64,000 nt of DNA from Paenibacillus_T sp033239625 (GCF_033239625.1 NZ_BTCK01000020.1:42178-106177), one strand, 5' to 3'. Positions 38,246 through 47,381 are shown, counted from the stretch's first letter. Notes: generated by a model from the sequence alone, not told the origin. Translations and numbers: made by a program.

Positions 38246-40131
38246 CGTTCATTCCCCTCGTTTCCGTCCACTTGATTCACCGCTCTCATCGGAATAATCG
38301 CTTCTACCGCCGTACCGCCGCTTCGTCTGCGAATGATCGAGACGGTTCCGCCCAGCGCTTCTGCGCGTTCGCGCATCGTTGATAGTCCGATGGATGTGGT
38401 GGGGTTGTGCAGCTTCGAGCTGCTGTCAGGCAGTCCTTGGCCTTTGTCAGCAATACGAAGCGTTACCTCAAGGCTTGTAATGGTCAGCATAATCTCGGCA
38501 GAGGACGTACCTGCATGCTTGCTGACGTTGTTGAGCGCTTCTTGTCCGATCCGCCATAATGCATCCTCAAGCGGGCGAGGAAGTCCGCGGACGCCATCGA
38601 CTCGCGTCGCGATCTGGAGTCCGAGCCGTTCGCCATATTCACGCAGTGCGGTAACAAGTCCAGCCTGGAGCTCGGCAGGACGCAGCTGCAGAATGAGCGA
38701 GCGCATTTCCTTGAGCGCGCTTTGCGACAAGCTCTGCAGATCGCGGACGGCTTCCAGTGCTGCTTCCGTATCCGGCGCAGGACCTGTCAGCAGGCTCTCC
38801 ACGCCGCGGGATGTCATCGACAACGAGAATAACAGCTGACTGACGGAGTCATGAAGGTCGCGTGCCAGCCTGTTCCGCTCTTCGATACGGGTCAACTCTT
38901 TGCGATGATCGGCTAGCAGCGTGCTCTCGAGCGCACCGGCGATATGTTCGGCAAGCGCTTCTAGAATCGGGCGGTCTTCGACGTTCAATTCATCACGCTT
39001 CGTGCTGCCGATCACAAGCACGCTGTAACCTGTATCGCCGAATGGCAGCGGAACGGCGACCGCATTGGCGATCTTCGATGCGGAGCGTCGTCTGCCTTCA
39101 CGGCTGCCTGCGTTGAATAACAGCGCCGCTTCTTCAGCCGAGGCGCTTCGGAGGCGGCGGGTAGTGATGGCTTCGCCAATCCAGGCCGCGTCATCGATTG
39201 TCATACGCTCCGGCAGATCGAACGAATCGTCTGCGATCTGGGCTGATCGCAAGGACAGCTTGTTGTCTGTCTGCTCGTACAGCGCTGCAATCGGCCAATG
39301 GAAGTGCTCGCCGATCAGATGCAAGGCAGCCTTCGCGACAGGCACCAGATCCGAGCATCCGCCCGTTCGACCGGTAAGCGCTCGGCTGAACTCGTCTAGT
39401 CGAGCGAACATTTCGGCACGGCGTTGTTCGGCTGCGTACAAATAGATGCGCTCGATTGCGCTGCCCATCTGGAAGGCGACCGATTGGAGCAGAGCCAGCT
39501 CTTCATCCGTGAAGTGCACTTTGCCAGGCGCAGCGACATTAAGCAGTCCGACTAGCTCTTTGCCAGTCCGCAGCGGTACGGTTGCATGATGCGTAATGCC
39601 TTGCGTATCCCCCCAGCGGAAGGTGACGGCATCCTCCAGCCGCTTGCAGTTCAAAATATTGATCGCATTGACGAGCCGGCCGTCCCAATACCGATCGAGA
39701 CACCAGCAGGAGCCGAGGTTCATCCGTTTGCCGTTGTTACCGGTCAGTGCTGGAGGGAGGTTCTGCTCGGCGACGCAGCAGAAATCCATATATCGTTCGG
39801 ATAAGAAGATCCAGCCTGTCGTCAGACCGGTCAGCTCCAGCAGCTTCTCGAGTACGGAGTGAAGCATCGAGGACAGCTCATGCGATTGATTAAGCGTCTC
39901 CGCGATCGTCTTCAGCAGCACCATCTCGTGTACGCGATGCTTCGGCATGATCAGCGATGAAGGACCAGGAGCAAGCGCAGCTTCCGCGCATTTCTTATCC
40001 TCATGTCTCGCAGCGGTGATTGCTGCCTCGCATTCGGAATGGCATGCGGCGTCGATCGCATCTCCGATGTTATGACTGCTTCCGTGACGTACCTCTCCGC
40101 TCTGCAGAGCCCCCTTATCGCTTGATGTCAT
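38242..40131 (-). CDS. GAF-domain sensor histidine kinase (HisKA_3), cytoplasmic
   Basis: A 629-residue soluble kinase; AAGGAGGAATGGACG before ATG 40131. The N-terminus is variable (1-65). GAF1 (about 75-230) has clustered cysteines Cys118, Cys119, Cys142, Cys144 and Cys162 (DFCCVAEQN, GSCWCLDRYWDG, NILNCKRL). GAF2 spans about 240-410. The HisKA_3 phospho-acceptor is in RNRLARDLHDSVSQ, and the HATPase has ALNNVSKHAG and DKGQGLP. The CxC...C set resembles GAF domains of oxygen/redox kinases such as AirS, where Cys bind an iron-sulfur cluster; this is inference. It is 13 bases after ilvA and overlaps its response regulator. Confidence 0.88.
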   Translation of the reverse strand: MTSSDKGALQSGEVRHGSSHNIGDAIDAACHSECEAAITAARHEDKKCAEAALAPGPSSLIMPKHRVHEMVLLKTIAETLNQSHELSSMLHSVLEKLLELTGLTTGWIFLSERYMDFCCVAEQNLPPALTGNNGKRMNLGSCWCLDRYWDGRLVNAINILNCKRLEDAVTFRWGDTQGITHHATVPLRTGKELVGLLNVAAPGKVHFTDEELALLQSVAFQMGSAIERIYLYAAEQRRAEMFARLDEFSRALTGRTGGCSDLVPVAKAALHLIGEHFHWPIAALYEQTDNKLSLRSAQIADDSFDLPERMTIDDAAWIGEAITTRRLRSASAEEAALLFNAGSREGRRRSASKIANAVAVPLPFGDTGYSVLVIGSTKRDELNVEDRPILEALAEHIAGALESTLLADHRKELTRIEERNRLARDLHDSVSQLLFSLSMTSRGVESLLTGPAPDTEAALEAVRDLQSLSQSALKEMRSLILQLRPAELQAGLVTALREYGERLGLQIATRVDGVRGLPRPLEDALWRIGQEALNNVSKHAGTSSAEIMLTITSLEVTLRIADKGQGLPDSSSKLHNPTTSIGLSTMRERAEALGGTVSIIRRRSGGTAVEAIIPMRAVNQVDGNEGNER

Positions 40132-40144
40132 CGTCCATTCCTCC

Positions 40145-41416
40145 TTAGATCAGCAGGTTAAACAACAGCGGATCCTTATTCAGCTCGTAGAACGTCAACC
40201 CCTTGGCAAACATCCGTTCCATGAGCGGCGCGTAATCTTCCCGATGCTTCAGCTCGATGCCGACGAGCGCAGGGCCGTTGTCTTTGTTGTGCTGCTTCGT
40301 ATATTCGAACCGGGTAATGTCATCGTTCGGCCCTAATACATCGTCGAGAAACTCGCGCAGGGCGCCCGCCCGCTGCGGGAAGTTGACCATGAAATAATGT
40401 TTGAGTCCTTCATAAATAAGCGAGCGCTCTTTGATCTCCTGCATGCGATCGACATCGTTGTTGCCTCCGCTAATGACGCAGACGACGGACTTGCCTCTGA
40501 TCTGCTCCCGATACAGGTCGAGCGCTGCGATCGGAAGCGCGCCTGCCGGCTCGGCGACGATCGCGTTCTCGTTATAGAGATCGAGCAGTGTCGTACATAC
40601 TTTGCCTTCCGGTACGATCAGCACGTCATCGACCAGCTCTTGGCATATTTCGAAGGTCAGCTCGCCGATTCGTTTGACCGCGGCGCCGTCTACGAATTTA
40701 TCGATCTCTTCAAGAGGAACGACCTTGCCTGCGTTGAGCGAACGCTGCAAGGAAGGGGCGCCTTTGGGCTCGATGCCGATGACGCGGGTCGCAGGAGAGA
40801 CGGCTTTCACATAAGAAGCAACGCCTGCTGCGAGACCGCCTCCGCCTACTGTAATGAAGATATAGTCAGGAGAGCGCTCTGCCGCCTCCATAATTTCCAT
40901 GCCGATTGTGCCATTGCCCGCGATTATCTTCGAATCATCGAATGGATGGATGAAGGTCATGCCTGTTCGGCCGCTCTCGGCAATCGCCTCTGCATAAGCA
41001 TCGTCGAATGTATCCCCGACAAGTACAATTTCAACCTCTGAGCCGCCGAAGAACGATACCTGCTTCACCTTCTGCCTAGGCGTCGTGCTTGGCATATAGA
41101 TTTTGCCGCGAATGCCGAGCGTTCGGCACGAATAAGCGACGCCCTGCGCATGGTTGCCTGCGCTGGCACAGATCACGCCTTGCGAGATTTGCTCCGACGG
41201 CAGCGACCGGATTGTATGATAGGCGCCGCGAATTTTGAACGAACGAACGATTTGCAAATCTTCGCGTTTGAGATAGACGTCGCACTCGTAGCGCTCGGAG
41301 AGCACACGGCTGTGCTGCAGAGGCGTACGCGTCACGACCTCCTTAAGGTGCAGGTGAGCTTGCATGATTTCTTCGAGTGAAATTTTGCGTGATTCGTGAC
41401 TGCTCGTTGCGTTCAT
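40145..41416 (-). CDS. ilvA: Threonine ammonia-lyase (threonine deaminase), isoleucine biosynthesis
   Basis: A 423-residue PLP enzyme converting threonine to 2-oxobutanoate, the first committed step to isoleucine. The PLP Lys is Lys61 in SFKIRGAY; the phosphate-binding loop is GGGGLAAGV; SAGNHAQGVA is the substrate loop. A single C-terminal ACT-like domain (about 330-423, including FMVNFPQRAGALREFLDDVL) is of the short B. subtilis type. It is led by a T-box with an Ile-type specifier and followed by a two-component system with a 13-base gap. Confidence 0.95.
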   Translation of the reverse strand: MNATSSHESRKISLEEIMQAHLHLKEVVTRTPLQHSRVLSERYECDVYLKREDLQIVRSFKIRGAYHTIRSLPSEQISQGVICASAGNHAQGVAYSCRTLGIRGKIYMPSTTPRQKVKQVSFFGGSEVEIVLVGDTFDDAYAEAIAESGRTGMTFIHPFDDSKIIAGNGTIGMEIMEAAERSPDYIFITVGGGGLAAGVASYVKAVSPATRVIGIEPKGAPSLQRSLNAGKVVPLEEIDKFVDGAAVKRIGELTFEICQELVDDVLIVPEGKVCTTLLDLYNENAIVAEPAGALPIAALDLYREQIRGKSVVCVISGGNNDVDRMQEIKERSLIYEGLKHYFMVNFPQRAGALREFLDDVLGPNDDITRFEYTKQHNKDNGPALVGIELKHREDYAPLMERMFAKGLTFYELNKDPLLFNLLI

Positions 41417-41462
41417 CTGGCGTCATCCTTTCAATGGCTCTTAAGCCCATATTAGCATTGTA

Positions 41463-41760
41463 CACAAAAAAATCCCGTCCCTCATAGGGACGAGATTGAC
41501 TCGCGATACCACCCTTGTTCTGCCACTCCCATTATTACTCGCGGAAGGCAGCGCTTTGTCGCGTACGTGTTCATACGCGTTCCCGGTAACGAGGGACGGC
41601 CGTCTGTGCTTACAGCCCGCTTAAGGGTCTAGGTTCGGCACAGCTTCTCGGGGAGGATGCTCGATCCGGGCGCACACATCGGCTTTCAGCGGCTGCCGAC
41701 TCTCTGGGGAGTGCGTGAACGGTGAACGTGGTCCCTTCGTTGAATGTGAGATTTCATCCT
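41463..41760 (-). promoter_or_regulatory. T-box riboswitch (isoleucine) leading ilvA
   Basis: On the minus strand the leader carries the T-box core AAGGGTGGTATCGCGA (41504-41519). It is followed by the terminator CTCGTCCCTATGAGGGACGGGA and a T(7) run (41465-41493). Stem I features GAGAG and CTGAAAGCC are present near 41680-41705. In the specifier region the candidate codon is ATC (plus-strand GAT, 41656-41658), i.e. Ile. Uncharged tRNA-Ile would favour the antiterminator and ilvA expression. The specifier call is by alignment from memory. Confidence 0.85.
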
Positions 41761-41791
41761 ATTGCAGTTATACTTCGTTCGGATTGGTAAT

Positions 41792-41820
41792 GTTATACTC
41801 CCGAACGGATATTTTGTCAA
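41792..41820 (-). promoter_or_regulatory. Promoter of the T-box/ilvA transcript
   Basis: On the minus strand, TTGACA (41820-41815), 17 bases, TATAAC (41797-41792), about 30 bases before the T-box. Confidence 0.85.
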
Positions 41821-41826
41821 GCTGAA

Positions 41827-43401
41827 TTACTTGAATAGGGTTCTGCCTGGCACTCGGGCTTGCGAGTTGAGCAGCGAATTAGCCATGTTTCGTGCAGCGA
41901 TTACGAAGATATACAAAGCGAATGGGATCGCTATGACAGCGGTGATGCCAAGGCCAATCCACCAGTGAGATGCCACTCCGTTATCGCCGAAGGAAACGGG
42001 CAATACATACGTGTTAATCATCGTAGGAACGAGATACGATACCATGGCAAAAGGAAGGCCGAGAGCGGCAAGCAACGGATTCCTCATAGAACCGTACTGT
42101 GCATGGATGACGAGCGTCCCGAACAAGAAATAAGTCAGGAAAGCGAGCAGGAGATAACCTGCTCCTTCGATGTCTTTCATAGTTGCGATTATATCTGGAC
42201 GCTGCACGAAATAGCGGATGCCTGCGCCTATACCTGCCGCGAGCAGGGCGCCGCCCACCCATAGAAGGGTTGTTGTCCACAATGCTATTAGTCTGGATAG
42301 AGCAATCTTGAATGGGCTGTAAGGAAAGCTGAAGATCCATTCGATTCGGCGCTTGCTCATATCATTCAAATATAAGAGTGAAACGAGTGTAACAGTGATC
42401 ATGCTTGGGAAAATAAGGATTACCCGTACCATATCGACCCATTCGTTATCTTGAAGGGCGGCATATCCGCCAATTGCAAGCCCGATGGCTAGTATTCCTC
42501 TTATAAGCCTCATCCACTTGTTTGAAGCGATGCTTCGATGCTTGGAGCGCTCAAGCTGGATGAGGCTGCGGAAGCCGATTGCTGCCGATCTTTTGCGAAC
42601 GGCCCGCTGCGCGAGGCTGGGGTTGCGACGCGAATTGATTCCGATGTTGTCAGAAGTGCGAGGGGTAAGAGCCTTCATCCCGTATTTCGCAACACCATTA
42701 ATCGCAGCGTGATAGACGCCCCAGCCGAGTAGTGCGAGTCCAATCGCATAGAGGACGGCCATGTCCGATTGCTGCCAGCGGGCAGGCAGCAGATAGTCAT
42801 TGTTCATCAACTTTCCTAAGTTCCCCATTGGGAAGGACCATACGACAATAAAAGGCAAGAGGAGCAGCCGAAACCAGCCGTTCATCATCATGGGAACCAG
42901 AGCCGCGAAGCATGTTACGAACAATACGATGGCTGCGTATAAGAGTGCGTACGCAGCGGCATCAGCCCATAGTCGAGCGGTGCTCGCATGGAATGGCGAT
43001 TCTGTCAGCATCGCAGCGCCCGAATTGTGGATGGTAGCGATAAGCCACATTGCGGCAGCGAAATAGCTGTTGAATCGAAGGGCGGCCAGCAGCTTTGCCC
43101 GTATAAGCGTGCGGCGGTCGAGAGGGAACGTCAGCCACCATTCTTGAAACGGCTGATGCGCCGACTGTATGGCGCGTATGCCGGGCGGCATGATGAATGC
43201 AATCCAAGATAGGCATGCACCAAGCAGGTAGATCGCTTCGGGCTCGTTGCGGTCTCCGAATGCGATGCGGCTGGCGAGAACAGTGATAACGATACCGAAA
43301 ATCCAGAAAGCCGCACGTCTCTTGGTTGTAGGCAGGTAGCGGTTATAAGCGCTGTGTTCAAATTCAACGATTGGGCTAAATGCTCGTGGGCCGCGGCTCA
43401 T
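41827..43401 (-). CDS. ABC transporter permease of the ytrA-type operon
   Basis: A 524-residue membrane protein with roughly 12 hydrophobic helices in two halves (about 28-245 and 300-510) joined by a basic loop (about 255-295). It has no ATPase or extracellular domain signature, consistent with an ABC-2-like permease. The start overlaps the ATPase stop by ATGA. GntR-ATPase-permease order is that of ytr-type operons induced by cell-wall antibiotics. The substrate is unknown. Confidence 0.78.
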   Translation of the reverse strand: MSRGPRAFSPIVEFEHSAYNRYLPTTKRRAAFWIFGIVITVLASRIAFGDRNEPEAIYLLGACLSWIAFIMPPGIRAIQSAHQPFQEWWLTFPLDRRTLIRAKLLAALRFNSYFAAAMWLIATIHNSGAAMLTESPFHASTARLWADAAAYALLYAAIVLFVTCFAALVPMMMNGWFRLLLLPFIVVWSFPMGNLGKLMNNDYLLPARWQQSDMAVLYAIGLALLGWGVYHAAINGVAKYGMKALTPRTSDNIGINSRRNPSLAQRAVRKRSAAIGFRSLIQLERSKHRSIASNKWMRLIRGILAIGLAIGGYAALQDNEWVDMVRVILIFPSMITVTLVSLLYLNDMSKRRIEWIFSFPYSPFKIALSRLIALWTTTLLWVGGALLAAGIGAGIRYFVQRPDIIATMKDIEGAGYLLLAFLTYFLFGTLVIHAQYGSMRNPLLAALGLPFAMVSYLVPTMINTYVLPVSFGDNGVASHWWIGLGITAVIAIPFALYIFVIAARNMANSLLNSQARVPGRTLFK

Positions 43402-44102
43402 GCGAACACTTCCCTATAGCAGGATTCCACAGAAAGACCTTCATCGCGGAGATCCTCCGTATCGTATACACCTTTAATCGTGCCATCCCCGATTAGAATG
43501 ATACGATCAAACATCGACTCCATCTCGCGAATGTCATGCGTAGCAATGAGGAACGTACGGTCGCCTTCAGCGGTTTCTTCTGCAATGGCAGAGGAGATGC
43601 GCTCTCGTGACAACAAGTCGACGCCCGTGAACGGCTCATCGAGAATAACGAGCTTGGTTCGTCGCGATAGACAAGTAAGCAGCTGCAGCCTAGCCTCTTG
43701 ACCACGTGACATCGTCCCGATACTAAGAGTGCGATCAACCTCCAGCTTGCGTATCCATTCCCGTTCCAGTGAAAGGTCCCAGTCGGGATAGATGCCAGCC
43801 GCATAGCCGAGCCACTCGTCTGCGGTCAACCAATTCGGAAGGTGTCCGCGGTCCGGCAGGAACGACAGCTGACCGAGCGTCTCCACATCAGGCTTGCGGC
43901 CAAGCACCTCAACGGTGCCGTTAGTCGGCTCCAGTATGCCAGTCAGAATGCGCATAAGCGTGGATTTGCCGGCGCCATTGGGCCCAAGAAGACCGACGAT
44001 AGAGCCGCTGTTCGTGGTAAATGTGACATTGCGGAGTGCCTGCTTCTTCTTGAAAGTCATTTCGACGCCGGTGCATTGGATCGTTATCGTTTGGTCCATC
44101 AT
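43398..44102 (-). CDS. ABC transporter ATP-binding protein of the ytrA-type operon
   Basis: A 234-residue ATPase. Walker A GPNGAGKST, signature region SRGQEARLQLL (degenerate LSGGQ), Walker B LVILDEP, H-loop LIATHDIREME. AAGGAGGAAGATTAATC precedes ATG 44102 and lies in the end of the GntR gene, two bases away, so translation is coupled. It powers the adjacent permease. Confidence 0.9.
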   Translation of the reverse strand: MMDQTITIQCTGVEMTFKKKQALRNVTFTTNSGSIVGLLGPNGAGKSTLMRILTGILEPTNGTVEVLGRKPDVETLGQLSFLPDRGHLPNWLTADEWLGYAAGIYPDWDLSLEREWIRKLEVDRTLSIGTMSRGQEARLQLLTCLSRRTKLVILDEPFTGVDLLSRERISSAIAEETAEGDRTFLIATHDIREMESMFDRIILIGDGTIKGVYDTEDLRDEGLSVESCYREVFA

Positions 44103-44104
44103 GA

Positions 44105-44488
44105 TTAATCTTCCTCCTTGGCTAGGGCAATGAATTGCTCAAGCGTCAGGCCAATCGATTGCGCCAGCTCTTCCAGCCGTGCAACCGCCGAGCGTGCCAG
44201 CTCACGGCGCGAACGCGTAATTGCAGCTTCCTCATTCGTAACGAATGTGCCTTGTCCGCGATACGTGACAAGCAGCGACTGCCGTTCAAGTTCTTGGTAG
44301 GTTTTCATGATGGTTGTTGGATTGACGCGCAGCGACGATGCGGTTTCTCGGACGGAGGGAAGTCTTGTACCAGGCGCTAGCTTGCCCTTGGCAATCATCG
44401 CCCGAATCTGTTCGACGAATTGCTCGTACAACGGACGGGACGGATCAATCTGAAAATCGTCAATCCGCCAAATCATATCTGGGGGCAT
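44105..44488 (-). CDS. GntR/YtrA-family transcriptional regulator
   Basis: About 127 residues. The longer frame begins at ATG 44539, but that codon lies in the operator palindrome at 44520-44544. ATG 44488, with GGTGA eight bases upstream, gives the usual YtrA length. The winged helix is PLYEQFVEQIRAMIAKGKLA with PGTRLPSVRETASSLRVNPT; the short helical C-terminal tail is typical of YtrA. It represses its own operon in relatives. The two AGTGTA-N13-TACACT sites upstream match the B. subtilis YtrA site as I recall it. Confidence 0.88.
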   Translation of the reverse strand: MPPDMIWRIDDFQIDPSRPLYEQFVEQIRAMIAKGKLAPGTRLPSVRETASSLRVNPTTIMKTYQELERQSLLVTYRGQGTFVTNEEAAITRSRRELARSAVARLEELAQSIGLTLEQFIALAKEED

Positions 44489-44519
44489 CGGATCGTTCAC
44501 CAGCCCTTTCTTTGTTTGG

Positions 44520-44586
44520 AGTGTATGATGACAGATCATACACTGGATGCTGGAAAAAGTGTATCACGCACCGCCATACACTGCAA
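44520..44586 (-). promoter_or_regulatory. ytrA-type promoter with two AGTGTA-N13-TACACT operators
   Basis: Operator 1 spans 44520-44544 (10-bp perfect arms). Operator 2 spans 44558-44582. Both have the identical AGTGTA-N13-TACACT format, 38 bp apart. The minus-strand promoter TTGCAG (44586-44581)-17-TACACT (44563-44558) is overlapped by operator 2; operator 1 lies just downstream of the start point. Confidence 0.8.
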
Positions 44587-44685
44587 TAGTTGTATGCCAA
44601 GATATTGCAAATCATTGTTTCTAGGTTGATATCGCTAGATTTAAAGCCTATAATTTTTATAAAAAAAGACAAGGTTGATTGTATC

Positions 44686-45696
44686 GTGGACAATAAAATC
44701 GTAGATGTCGCCAAGAGGGCCGGCGTATCGGCTGCAACCGTATCGCGCGTGTTGAACGACAGCAGCCTTGTATCGGAGAAAACGAAGCAGAAGGTGCGCC
44801 AGGCGATCGAGGAGCTGGACTACCATCCGCATGCGGCGGCGAAGCAGCTGCGGTCTCAACGGACGATGACGATCGGCGTCATCGTACCGGACATTATCGT
44901 CTCTTACTTCTCGGAGATCATCAAAGGAATCGAGAATGCAGCGTATGCCCGCAAGTACAAAGTTATTATTTGCGACTCGGACAATGAGCTGGAGAAGGAG
45001 ATGGAGTACCTCGGCCTCCTGTCCAACCGGACGGTCGATGGCATGGTTCTTGTTACGCCATTCGTCAGCGATGAGGTTATTAAGGACTACTCGCAGAAGG
45101 GTTATGTGCTTGGCGTCATTGGCAGAGCGATTGATGACGAAGTCATCTTGAGCTGCAAGACGGACAATGTGCAGTTCTCGGAAGCGGCAGTCCGCCACCT
45201 GATCGAGCAGGGGCATAAGCAGATTGCTTATATCGGCGGCTTCTCGGATTCCATGGAAAACTATGAACGGATGGAAGGTTACTTGAAGGCGTTGAAGGAT
45301 AATCGAATTCCGTTCAAACCGAGTCTCATCGACACGGGCCACTTCACGGAAAGCGGCGGATACGAAGCGGCGATGCGTTTGTTCGATCGACAGGAGCCAA
45401 TCACGGCGGTGTATGCCGCCAATGACGAGATGGCGCTTGGCGTGTATCGGGCATGCAGAGAGAAGGGGCTGCGCATCCCGGAGGATGTGGCGGTTGTCGG
45501 CGTCGACAACAACCGGATCACAAGCTACATCGTGCCGTCGCTCAGCACGGTGGAGCAGCCGAAGTATGAGATGGGCGTCTGTCTGGCGGAGAAGCTCATC
45601 GATCAGCTGAACGATCTGAACGAAAGCGAACAAAACAAATATGTCATCGAGTCGCGGCTGATTGTTCGAGATTCCTCCAATCATACACGGAAATGA
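44686..45696 (+). CDS. LacI-family transcriptional regulator 1
   Basis: About 336 residues; GTG start 44686 by alignment with its paralogue (DNKIVDVAKRAGVSAATVSR). The HTH is VDVAKRAGVSAATVSRVLND, with the hinge helix LDYHPHAAAKQLRS and a sugar-binding periplasmic-type domain (TIGVIVPDIIVSYFSEIIKG to VAVVGVDNNRIT). It is strongly similar along its length to the regulator at 46234. It probably controls the downstream glucan locus; the SD is weak. A terminator follows. Confidence 0.88.
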   Translation: MDNKIVDVAKRAGVSAATVSRVLNDSSLVSEKTKQKVRQAIEELDYHPHAAAKQLRSQRTMTIGVIVPDIIVSYFSEIIKGIENAAYARKYKVIICDSDNELEKEMEYLGLLSNRTVDGMVLVTPFVSDEVIKDYSQKGYVLGVIGRAIDDEVILSCKTDNVQFSEAAVRHLIEQGHKQIAYIGGFSDSMENYERMEGYLKALKDNRIPFKPSLIDTGHFTESGGYEAAMRLFDRQEPITAVYAANDEMALGVYRACREKGLRIPEDVAVVGVDNNRITSYIVPSLSTVEQPKYEMGVCLAEKLIDQLNDLNESEQNKYVIESRLIVRDSSNHTRK

Positions 45697-45715
45697 TTGC
45701 AGCAAGCGGCGTAAG

Positions 45716-45760
45716 AGCTGTCTCTGGCACATTAGTGCCGGTGGCAGCTTTTATTGTTTC
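45716..45760 (+). terminator. Terminator after LacI regulator 1
   Basis: AGCTGTCTCTGGCAC / GTGCCGGTGGCAGCT (45716-45730, 45735-45749; two wobbles, one mismatch), ATTA loop, TTTTATTGTTT tail. Confidence 0.75.
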
Positions 45761-46058
45761 GAGGGTGCCGACGTTGGTGACCAGTGGTTTGTAAATGCAT
45801 CGTTCTAACGGACGCAATGGACGCTATTGGCACAAATTAATGCGCTAGCGAAGGCTAGCGGACTGAGCAGGCGCTATTCGGTGCTTTTGGTGTTCATTTC
45901 ATCGTTTAACACCTGAATAAGCACAGATGAATCCGTTAGCGTAGCAATTGTGACGCTGAGACGTGATAGAGTCTATAGGGGCCGTTAGTGAGGTGAGCAT
46001 GGTTCCTGAATCATGCGATGAAGACTGCAGGGTGACCGAATGGCAGCTTTTTCGACTA

Positions 46059-46079
46059 AAAATGATATCGATTTCATTC
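46059..46079 (-). promoter_or_regulatory. Operator-like site between the two LacI genes
   Basis: The gap 45697-46233 has no gene. Read on the minus strand, this site is AATGAAATCGATATCATTTT, close to the sites at 47335 and 56493. TGAAATCGATATCA also fits the CcpA cre consensus. Confidence 0.5.
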
Positions 46080-46170
46080 AATGGTATTAATAATTAGTCG
46101 AGAAGGGCTAATGAAATCGCTTAAAACCATTGATTTTTACCTTGTGCTAAACATTTTATAAAATTAGCTA

Positions 46171-46199
46171 TTGAAATCGATTTCAAAAATTGCTACTAT
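46171..46199 (+). promoter_or_regulatory. Operator overlapping promoter of LacI regulator 2
   Basis: TTGAAATCGATTTCAA (46171-46186) is a perfect 16-bp palindrome whose first six bases serve as the -35 (TTGAAA), followed by 17 bases and TACTAT (46194-46199). A bound LacI-type protein would block the promoter, so autoregulation is likely. CcpA binding is an alternative. Confidence 0.75.
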
Positions 46200-46233
46200 C
46201 AGAATATCAAAACGGACCAAAGAAAGTGATGCG

Positions 46234-47277
46234 ATGAACGAGAGCAAAATCATCGATGTAGCGAAGCGAGCAGGCGTCTCGGCCGCGACAGTTTCTCGGG
46301 TGCTGAATCAGAGCGGACTCGTCAAGGAGAAGACGAAGAAGCGGGTGCAGCAGGCCATTGAAGAGATGAACTATACGCCGAATGCGATGGCCCAGAATCT
46401 TCGGTCTAGGAAGACGATGAAGATCGGCGTCGTTGTCTCCGATATCGAGGTTTCCTACTATGCGGAGATTATTAAAGGGATCGAGAACATGGCCAATTCG
46501 CTCGATTACAACATTATTATTTGCGACGCTCAGAACCAGAAGACGCGGGAGTGCGAGTACGTATCGCTGCTGCAGAACCGGACGGTGGACGGTATGATAT
46601 TCGTTACGCCGATGATGAGCAATAAAGAGCTGATCGCCCTTGTAGAAGATGGTTACAGCGTTGGCGTTATCGGCCGGTTCATCGAGCATGAACAAATTCC
46701 TTGCGCTTTCACCGACAACGTCAAGATCGGCAAGGATGTTGTGAATCATCTCATCGAGCAGGGACATGAGAAGATCGCCTTCCTAAGCGGCTATGCCGAT
46801 GCGATTGACAGTTACGAACGGCTTGAAGGTTATATGAAAGCGCTTAGAGATGCGGGAATGCCGTTTATTCCGGAGCTGATTGACAATGGGGACTTTAACG
46901 AGTCCGGCGGCTATAAAGGATTTCTCCGGCTGCGCGAGCGTAACGCCGATCTGACGGCGGTGTTCGCGGCTAACGATGAGATGGCGCTGGGCGTGTACAA
47001 AGCGTGCAAGGAGCTGCTCATCCAAGTGCCGGAACATGTGGCGGTCGTCGGTGTCGATAACATTCGGATTACGAGGTTCATTACGCCGAATCTCAGCACG
47101 GTGGAGCAGCCCAAATACGCGATGGGGGCGCTGCTGACGGAGAAGCTGATCGACCAGATGAACGGCAACGAGTTCAAAGATCAGCGGTGCTTCAAGGTGG
47201 AGTCGAAGCTGCTCGTTCGGGAGTCATCCTTGTACGCAAGACAACAATCAGCGGAGGAACAGATGGAGCCGGGATAG
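46234..47277 (+). CDS. LacI-family transcriptional regulator 2
   Basis: About 347 residues, ATG 46234 (MNESKIIDVAKRAGVSAATV). The HTH is nearly identical to regulator 1, with hinge MNYTPNAMAQNLRS and effector domain KIGVVVSDIEVSYYAEIIKG to VAVVGVDNIRIT. The near-identical recognition helices imply overlapping DNA targets. Differences in the effector domain suggest different sugars or a duplicated regulator. It lies 104 bases before the importer operon, whose upstream sequence carries a related operator. Confidence 0.9.
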   Translation: MNESKIIDVAKRAGVSAATVSRVLNQSGLVKEKTKKRVQQAIEEMNYTPNAMAQNLRSRKTMKIGVVVSDIEVSYYAEIIKGIENMANSLDYNIIICDAQNQKTRECEYVSLLQNRTVDGMIFVTPMMSNKELIALVEDGYSVGVIGRFIEHEQIPCAFTDNVKIGKDVVNHLIEQGHEKIAFLSGYADAIDSYERLEGYMKALRDAGMPFIPELIDNGDFNESGGYKGFLRLRERNADLTAVFAANDEMALGVYKACKELLIQVPEHVAVVGVDNIRITRFITPNLSTVEQPKYAMGALLTEKLIDQMNGNEFKDQRCFKVESKLLVRESSLYARQQSAEEQMEPG

Positions 47278-47334
47278 TCGGAAACCAGGGGAAACTGCTG
47301 GACCATTGAGCAAGTTGCTTTTTTAAAAGTAAAA

Positions 47335-47355
47335 AAGAAATCGATTACATTTTAG
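47335..47355 (+). promoter_or_regulatory. Operator upstream of sugar importer operon
   Basis: AAAGAAATCGATTACATTTTA; the last 18 bases are identical to the site at 56496-56513 upstream of the SLH-anchored GH30. It ends 26 bases before ATG 47382. Confidence 0.7.
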
Positions 47356-47381
47356 TTAATGACGTAGTGGAGGTGTCGGAT

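Noticed and set aside
44641..45732. A 363-residue minus-strand frame opposite LacI regulator 1
   Set aside because: Shadow frame; the plus strand has full LacI motifs.
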